Assembly: GCA_026122225.1 (NCBI GenBank)
Contig: JANEZZ010002699.1
Span: 62,001 to 126,000 of the forward strand
DNA length: 64,000 nt
DNA from: Heloderma charlesbogerti
Lineage: Eukaryota; Chordata; Lepidosauria; Squamata; Helodermatidae
Direction: 5' to 3'
The notes under the pieces were generated by a model that was not told where the DNA came from, searched no databases, and worked only from the letters and a program-made list of their open reading frames with translations. A program made the translations under genes and the position numbers. Within the stretch, counting starts at the first letter, position 1. Each line of letters starts with the position of its first letter. Below, one piece after another: positions 59,693 to 64,000 of this stretch.

Positions 59693-59934
59693 GTAGTCTA
59701 AACGAGAGGAGACCAGGGCATGTACTACCGATGGGAGCAGATGGTCGGGAAGGAAGGGGCGCAGCCGCCGTATCAGATGGAGTTGATACAGCGCTCTCCA
59801 GCTCACAGCTGACACCTGAGCCTCCATGGACAGCTGGGAGTCCAAAATGACCCCCAGGCTGTGGACCTGGTCTTTCAAGGGTAGCCGTACCCCATTCAAC
59901 ACCAGGTCAACATCCCCCAGCCTTATGGTTTTAT

Positions 59935-59940
59935 GTTTAA
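59935..59940. repeat. Target-site duplication of the L2 in polB, right
   Basis: Partner of 56,026-56,031. Confidence 0.6.
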
Positions 59941-59962
59941 CACACTGCCTTACGGATTTTGA
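59939..59962 (+). pseudogene. Displaced 3' end of polB
   Basis: The last codons and TGA stop (59,960-59,962) of the polymerase resume directly after the L2 insertion, in the frame that runs into the insertion at 56,031. The short C-terminal motif is the one typical of Maverick polymerases. Confidence 0.7.
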
Positions 59963-59969
59963 CTATGGA

Positions 59970-60090
59970 TACATGCTGGCAACACCCCTTTTCAGCCATT
60001 CTAGCGTGGTCTAGCAACTGTGGGAAAAACTTTTTCATCAAAAATATGCTGGACAATGCTCACAGTGTGTTCTCGGTTGTCGAACAACAT
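59970..60090 (+). pseudogene. Degraded start of a Maverick P-loop NTPase-like gene
   Basis: Short frames after the polB stop show SSNCGKNFFIKNMLDNA, resembling the P-loop (GPTGCGKT-type) N-terminal region of a Maverick-associated NTPase. A stop and a frameshift break it, and homology is lost at the hairpin cluster. The assignment rests on a short match. Confidence 0.4.
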
Positions 60091-60097
60091 AAATATT

Positions 60098-60360
60098 TAC
60101 GTAGGCTAAAACAGTGAACCAAAAAGGAATGCAAATAGCGCCCACTATGCTATTTGCGTTCCCCTTTATTTTCACCGTAATAGTCTACGTATTTACGAAA
60201 AATAAGGAACGCAAATGGCAGCCGCCGTAGCTGCTGCCATTTGCGTACGCATTTTTTTTTTAACCCAGACGTGATAGGCTACGTAAGTCTTTACATAGCC
60301 TATCATGGTTGAATACAGGGACGCAAATGGTGGTGGCTATGGCAGCCGCCATTTGCGTCC
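60098..60360. repeat. Cluster of four hairpins, three with a shared CGCAAATGG-like core
   Basis: Hairpin 1 spans 60,098-60,191. Its inner arms are GGAATGCAAATAGC and GCTATTTGCGTTCC, with outer TACGTAG/CTACGTA and GTGAA/TTCAC pairing. Hairpin 2 has perfect 14-bp arms at 60,209-60,222 and 60,233-60,246. Hairpin 3 has 9-bp arms at 60,273-60,281 and 60,296-60,304 (GATAGGCTA). Hairpin 4 has arms at 60,319-60,338 and 60,344-60,360. Hairpins 1, 2 and 4 reuse the same core. It interrupts Maverick coding sequence. Its nature is unknown: a foldback element, a non-autonomous transposon or a structural site. Confidence 0.85.
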
Positions 60361-60545
60361 ATGCTACCCGGCGGTCGGATGTCCGGCTGTTGGCGGAGCC
60401 GGCTGGTGGCTCTGCAGAATCCCCACGGAGTGGAGCCAGCCGGGCAGGACTCCGGGGGGAAGGATGGAGCACCTCCCCCCCGTCGAGGATTCCAGGGGGA
60501 GGGACAGAGCACCTCCCCCCCCGCGAAGCAGATCCGCAAAACGGT
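60361..60545. other. GC-rich, CpG-containing stretch with internal repeats
   Basis: The word 'gagcacctccccccc' occurs twice, with 'ggaggattccaggggg'-like spacing. The composition is very unlike the A/T-rich Maverick genes on both sides, so it probably belongs to the same inserted unit as the hairpin cluster. The open frame crossing it into the Maverick ORF is fortuitous. Confidence 0.5.
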
Positions 60546-60585
60546 AAGTAACTTTCGTACATCCCTACAAAACAGTCAATTCTTC

Positions 60586-60849
60586 ATGGAGGTGTTTGCA
60601 GATTCTACAAGCAAACCTTGTGGTTATCTGGTGGTAGATTTAAATGCAGCTACCCCAGAAACTTACAGGTTAAGAACAGGTCTTTTTCCACCAGACTGGC
60701 CTGTAGTGTACACCATGAAAAAAAGTTCCATCTGGTTACAAAAGGCTTCGTCTTTAGTACTGGCCCATCTATTGACGCCCAGCTCCTCTGCAAGACAACA
60801 TGTCTACCTGTGTAAAGAGAAATTTGGCCCTCTTAAAACGTCTTATTAA
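60586..60849 (+). CDS. Maverick conserved protein, C-terminal part (function unknown)
   Basis: From the first ATG after the GC-rich insert the frame encodes 87 residues beginning MEVFADSTSKPCGYLVVDL and ending at TAA. The GYLVVDL and RLRTGLF motifs recur in proteins of animal Mavericks, which are usually longer, so the N-terminal part was probably displaced or destroyed by the insert. Its end overlaps the next gene by 50 nt in another frame. Confidence 0.6.
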   Translation: MEVFADSTSKPCGYLVVDLNAATPETYRLRTGLFPPDWPVVYTMKKSSIWLQKASSLVLAHLLTPSSSARQHVYLCKEKFGPLKTSY

Positions 60850-61129
60850 GGCACCACCATGCCAGAGGAAAGCCATTTTATGTGCGGCATCTGATGACCT
60901 GATTGCAGTCATCTCAGAAATAGCACTCAGTACTTTAAAAGGCAACATTCCTCTATCTCCCCGACAGGTACATACAGTAAGAAAGAAATGTAACCTTATT
61001 AAAAGCCTGAGTAACAAGAAAGTCTCTCTGAGAAGAAAGAAGCATCAGATGAAACAATCTGGTGGGTTTCTTGGACCGTTACTAAGTTTTGCAGTCCTTC
61101 TGCTCACCGTGTTTTTAGCCAATCAGTGA
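60800..61129 (+). CDS. Maverick small basic protein with hydrophobic C-terminus (virion cluster)
   Basis: This is a 109-residue intact ORF. The N-terminal two thirds are rich in Lys/Arg (KRNLALLKRLIKAP, KKVSLRRKKHQMK) and the end is a hydrophobic helix after QSGGFLGPLL. This pattern is typical of a conserved small protein next to Maverick capsid genes. Relatives have been likened to adenovirus core or membrane-active proteins, but the role is unproven. The stop TGA overlaps the start of the next gene (61,127-61,131). Confidence 0.7.
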   Translation: MSTCVKRNLALLKRLIKAPPCQRKAILCAASDDLIAVISEIALSTLKGNIPLSPRQVHTVRKKCNLIKSLSNKKVSLRRKKHQMKQSGGFLGPLLSFAVLLLTVFLANQ

Positions 61130-61833
61130 TGGAGTATGCTAAAAAGATGTATTTGGTCCCTAGCCACCAGCTGGAAAAATTGAAGGGTCCACCTCCTAAG
61201 GAGGAAAACATCAGAACTGCAGCAATCAGCTCACTAGATACTGGGATGCAGGGAATTCTCCACAGGAGTGACTTAAAAGAACATGAAAAAGCTAAACATT
61301 ATGCTTCTTTGCTTCAAAAATATCTAACTCATGTAAGACAGAGGGAGGCGGAGAAAGAAAACCTAAACCTGTTGTGGCTGAGGCATCTACCTCAGCCAAA
61401 ACAGGCCTCTGTGGAAGCATCAGTAATCTCTGACAATGTTTTCCAAGAAGTACTGGACAGTCTTCCTGTTAGATATAAGAACAATGCAAGGCTCCTATTG
61501 ATCAAAATGCAGCAAAACAGAGATGTTCCTTCGTGGGATAAGAAAGGAGCCTTTGTGTACAAGGGGGAGGCTATACCTGGTTCCAATATGCTGGATTTGG
61601 TGAAGGGGGTCACACAGACCCTGAAAACCAAGCGTGCCCCTAAAAGTTGGGATGTTTTTCTGAGTGCTCTGGCTGAACTAAATGTCCCAGCATCTGTAGT
61701 GGGTAATCCTGCCAATAGAGAAGCCCTGGACTACTTAAAGACCCCCAAAGGTGCGACGCCAATGTTGTTGCACACAGCTACGAGTGCTAAAAAACAAAAG
61801 CGGTCTGATGCTTCTACCTGGCTCAGCTTATAA
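61129..61833 (+). CDS. Maverick conserved protein of 234 aa (virion cluster, function unknown)
   Basis: The frame is open from ATG 61,129 to the TAA at 61,831. It has no signal peptide or membrane segment. It is lysine-rich, with a predicted helical N-terminal half (LKEHEKAKHYASLLQKYL). A C-terminal half follows with VLDSLPVRYKNNARLLL and FVYKGEAIPGSNMLDLV, motifs I associate with a protein found beside capsid genes in vertebrate and invertebrate Mavericks. The upstream in-frame GTG at 61,126 is less likely the start. Confidence 0.7.
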   Translation: MEYAKKMYLVPSHQLEKLKGPPPKEENIRTAAISSLDTGMQGILHRSDLKEHEKAKHYASLLQKYLTHVRQREAEKENLNLLWLRHLPQPKQASVEASVISDNVFQEVLDSLPVRYKNNARLLLIKMQQNRDVPSWDKKGAFVYKGEAIPGSNMLDLVKGVTQTLKTKRAPKSWDVFLSALAELNVPASVVGNPANREALDYLKTPKGATPMLLHTATSAKKQKRSDASTWLSL

Positions 61834-62157
61834 AGTTACCTTTTGTGGGTTTTGTTTTATCAGGACTAAACATAAATTATTATTTTAAAAAAACTTACTT
61901 AAAGTAATCTGCGCTGTGCCTGTCTACTTTAAGGGTAAATGGATAGAAAATATACAGACAAGAAATTCTTTAAAAAAAACACAAACCTCAATAGAGGTTG
62001 TTTTATTGGGAAATACAGCTATGAAAATCACAGCTTGATCTATAGCATTGGGCAGGCTGGAACATGCCTAAGGCATGCCTGGACATGTTCTTGTTTTAAA
62101 AAAATGTTCCACCATTTGATCATTTCTTTCTAAATTATGAGAATACAGTTCTTGAAC
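61834..62157. other. Convergent intergenic region of the Maverick
   Basis: It separates plus-strand ORFs from the minus-strand protease. It contains an AATAAA on the minus strand (complement of TTTATT near 62,001) that could serve as polyadenylation signal for protease/capsid transcripts. No gene is recognised in it. Confidence 0.4.
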
Positions 62158-62547
62158 CTATTTAAATGTTAGGCCTTTACAACACTGCTGCAGGAAAAAT
62201 ACACAAATGTAGCCACAAACCATGGACTCATCGGCTTGGAGTTGTCTGGACTGAAACATAGTCTTGTCGGCATTTTTTCTTAAAAAATTCAAGATGGTTT
62301 TAGGGAAGAGACGGTGGTTAGGAGGGTGTCCGTAGGAATAAAAAAACTCTACACTTTTATCCTCTGTCAAGTAGATGGCCAACCAGTGCTCTCCAGGGAG
62401 GTTGTGGGGATAGGTATTGACTACTAACCCCACAGGCCTTTGTTGTAACCTCCCACTGGGAAGCATGTCACAAGGAAGCACACCATAGAAAATCTTTCTG
62501 GTGTAGGGGCTTGAAGATAGCACACGAGTTAGCTGTACACTGTCCAT
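62158..62547 (-). CDS. Adenovirus-type (adenain/Ulp1-like) cysteine protease of the Maverick
   Basis: The ORF of 129 residues starts at ATG 62,547, two bases after the capsid stop. An ATG at 62,571 would overlap the capsid gene and is less likely. The catalytic His54 (GEHWLAIYL), Gln104 and Cys111 (LQADESMVCGYI, spacing of seven as in adenain) are present. The acidic third residue expected in an F-[DE]-S-[FY]-G context is Tyr70 here (FFYSYG, codon 62,340-62,338), one base change from Asp. The family processes virion precursors. The frame is open, but the changed residue suggests loss of activity. Confidence 0.85.
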   Translation of the reverse strand: MDSVQLTRVLSSSPYTRKIFYGVLPCDMLPSGRLQQRPVGLVVNTYPHNLPGEHWLAIYLTEDKSVEFFYSYGHPPNHRLFPKTILNFLRKNADKTMFQSRQLQADESMVCGYICVFFLQQCCKGLTFK

Positions 62548-62548
62548 G

Positions 62549-63856
62549 TTACATATAGTCAAACAGGACATTTCTCCTGTGATTTATTTCTATCACATTG
62601 TCAAAAGGTCCGTACACAATCATGTTAACAGTGACGGCCAGGGCTATAGCAAAATGGAATTCTGCTCTCAGGTTCCCAGTTTTAATCAAAGAATAGTGAT
62701 CTCCGCATTCTTGGTCTGGCGTCAAGTCGAATGCAAAAAGTGTGTAACCATTCGCATACTCCTCACGGTTAATTAAACGCGACCTATCTTTCATATGTTT
62801 ACCGGCTGTTTATACCAGACTCATGTATTACACATCATTACACAGTTTCCATCTTCAAAATTGGGTTGGAGTGGCTTCATGGGGATTTGCTCTCCATCCA
62901 GATAAAGAGCTGCAAAATTAATATCGTAATGCTGAAAATTAAATGGATTTTTATTGAAAGCTCCACTGAAGGAATCATTATCCACTTGGCCTATAACGAC
63001 CTGTTTAGGCAGTTGGCCCCAAAACAGGTTTTCCTGATTGGCAACGTGGCTTCCTCTTGGAATGCTAAACACTTTCATACTTACACGATCCACATGATAT
63101 TTGGCGTTGGCGGTCAACAGAGCCTCTGCATGGCCTAAGCGAATGCCAGGAGCCACCCTCACCTTTTTCACAAAAAGGGAGGCTGACAAAATTTGCAGTC
63201 TGTAATGTCTTGCTGCGCTTTCTGTCATTAAGCAGAAAGCATCTTTGTTACGTGTAAGTTTAATTTTCACATCAACTCTGTTTAACAGATGTTTTTCTTG
63301 AAAAAACAGGTCGGCGTGGAGATGTCCCAACAGGTCTATTTTTCGGCTTTGAGCTGTCAGGTTTGCTCTTTTAATGAAGCCTTGATTGTTTCCTTCCAGA
63401 TCCACAGCTTCATGTCCCCCGGCTGTATCTTTGTAAAATGGCCCTGTTGAGAATTGTGTTGCTAGAGTATCCTCACTATAGTTCAGCAATGAAAGCACGA
63501 TAAGGATAAGAATTATTACTCTGACTTATAAGACGATCCCCCACCATTACATCCAGTTGACTAAAGATGGAGGCTGTGGGGTAATTCACTAGGCCTACTG
63601 CTGCATCTGCAGCAATGTTGCTTCCATCTTCATTGACAACTTTGCAGCACACATAGAGCAAGGTGTTATTTAGATCCATATAATCTTCACCATTTCCTGT
63701 GATGAAGAAGTCTAAGGGTGCAGATTCTGTCAGGGCTGACAAGGGGGGTACTTCGATAAACAAACTTCTCTCAATACTGGTCTGCGTAGGGCCAATGCTG
63801 AATAGATCCAATTCAGATTTAGTGCATTCTTCAGAGCCGCAGTGGATAAAAGCCAT
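62549..63856 (-). pseudogene. Maverick major capsid protein (double jelly-roll), broken
   Basis: The start at 63,856 (MAFIHCGSEECTKSELDLF) is the typical N-terminus of vertebrate Maverick capsid proteins, followed by EVPPLSALTESAPLDFFI. Coding sense then moves to a second frame at about 63,490 (one frameshift, 63,498-62,821) and to a third near 62,825 (second frameshift). An in-frame TAA follows near 62,807, and the end is at 62,549. Total length about 435 codons, close to the family. The gene lies directly before the protease on the same strand. It cannot make a complete protein. Confidence 0.9.
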
Positions 63857-63864
63857 GGTTGCGT

Positions 63865-64000
63865 CTAAAATATATCTCTTTTAGATGCAGCTGGATGTCT
63901 CTTCTTTCTTACAACATGGCGCTTCTGACATCTCTTTCCTCTCACAGCTTTTCTTTTAAGGGGGTGGGGTGGTCCAATCAATCTCACCCGTGATGCTTTT
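63865..64000 (-). CDS. C-terminal end of a very basic Maverick protein (partial)
   Basis: An open minus-strand frame enters from the right edge and stops at TAG 63,867-63,865, just upstream of the capsid start. The 44 visible residues include about 18 Lys/Arg (for example KRKAVRGKRCQKRHVVRKKR). Its place before the capsid gene suggests a virion component such as a DNA-binding core-like protein. The identity needs the rest of the gene. Confidence 0.55.
   Translation of the reverse strand, partial: KASRVRLIGPPHPLKRKAVRGKRCQKRHVVRKKRHPAASKRDIF

Larger units (their letters stand above)
56032..59934 (-). mobile_element. L2-clade LINE inserted in polB, itself split by BovB
   Basis: The L2 3' tail and C-terminal codons are at 56,032-56,615 (minus 56,609-56,169, [29 protein letters not shown]). 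Its upstream RT codons are at 59,902-59,693 (LGVILDSQLSMEAQVS, HLIRRLRPFLPDHLL). The break falls inside one RT motif and is filled by the BovB. The L2 pieces keep an open frame of good length, so this copy is younger than the other L2s here. Confidence 0.9.
50687..64000. mobile_element. Endogenous Maverick/Polinton (adintovirus-like) DNA element, partial
   Basis: The set of protein-primed family B DNA polymerase, adenovirus-type protease, double jelly-roll major capsid protein and small conserved virion-cluster ORFs is diagnostic for Mavericks. These elements straddle transposons and adenovirus-like DNA viruses. Genes seen: Bcl-2-like (minus), polB (plus), P-loop gene start (plus), three small ORFs (plus), then protease, capsid and a basic protein (minus). 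Integrase, packaging ATPase body and terminal inverted repeats are not seen and would lie right of 64,000 or be lost on the left. polB and capsid genes are broken and later LINEs are nested inside, so this is a fossil. Confidence 0.92.

Noticed and set aside
60361..60585. Upstream extension of the 60,586-60,849 frame (162 codons)
   Set aside because: The extra N-terminal codons lie in the GC-rich inserted stretch and have no Maverick character. The first ATG after it is preferred.
61939..62133. 64-codon plus frame between the Maverick gene clusters
   Set aside because: It has no recognisable motif and lies in an A/T-rich convergent region that probably holds polyadenylation signals.
1..64000. 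CRISPR arrays, bacterial operons or ribosome binding sites
   Set aside because: Spliced V2R exons, LINEs and a SINE show vertebrate nuclear DNA. No spaced direct-repeat array was found.
45135..64000. Exon 2-6 of the second V2R copy
   Set aside because: No sequence resembling the exon 2 or exon 3 motifs of the first copy was found in this stretch.

Overview
The window looks like nuclear DNA of a squamate reptile, most likely a lizard. It holds a spliced vomeronasal type-2 receptor (V2R) gene in DNA dense with non-LTR retrotransposons of four groups (BovB/RTE, CR1, L2, L1), a tRNA-derived SINE and hairpin-type miniature elements. No species can be named from the sequence alone.

Layout. 1-7,200: old L1, L2 and CR1 pieces. 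7,241-34,021 (+): one complete six-exon V2R gene. Its splice phases fit exactly and its exons sum to 2,589 nt (862 residues plus stop). Its introns carry a frameshifted BovB inside an ORF1-only L1 (intron 2), an old L1 split by a nearly complete CR1 (intron 3), and a BovB with an unbroken 1,047-codon ORF (intron 5). 34,022-39,860: no host gene seen; L2, CR1 and other repeats. 39,858-45,134: a partial duplicate of 5,418-9,069 that carries a second, open copy of V2R exon 1 but no further exon in the window. 45,135-50,335: simple repeats, an L1 ORF1 fragment and two 5'-truncated BovB copies.

50,687-64,000 (and probably beyond): an endogenous Maverick/Polinton (adintovirus-like) DNA element. Visible parts are a decayed protein-primed family B DNA polymerase, a degraded P-loop gene start, three small conserved Maverick ORFs, an adenovirus-type cysteine protease, a broken major capsid gene and the end of a very basic protein. 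The integrase and terminal repeats are not visible. polB is split near its 3' end by an L2 LINE that itself contains a BovB with an intact reading frame.

The most striking feature is a Bcl-2 family gene (51,450-50,687, minus) head to head with polB. Before a BovB fragment landed between them the two start codons were about 180 bp apart. The gene resembles BCL2A1 (A1/Bfl-1) in length and domain order. It keeps a consensus intron directly after BH2, the ancestral BCL2-family position, which suggests capture as DNA rather than from mRNA. Its frame is open, although the BH1 arginine is replaced. A second unexplained signal is a 260-bp cluster of four hairpins (60,098-60,360), three of them built on a shared CGCAAATGG-like core.
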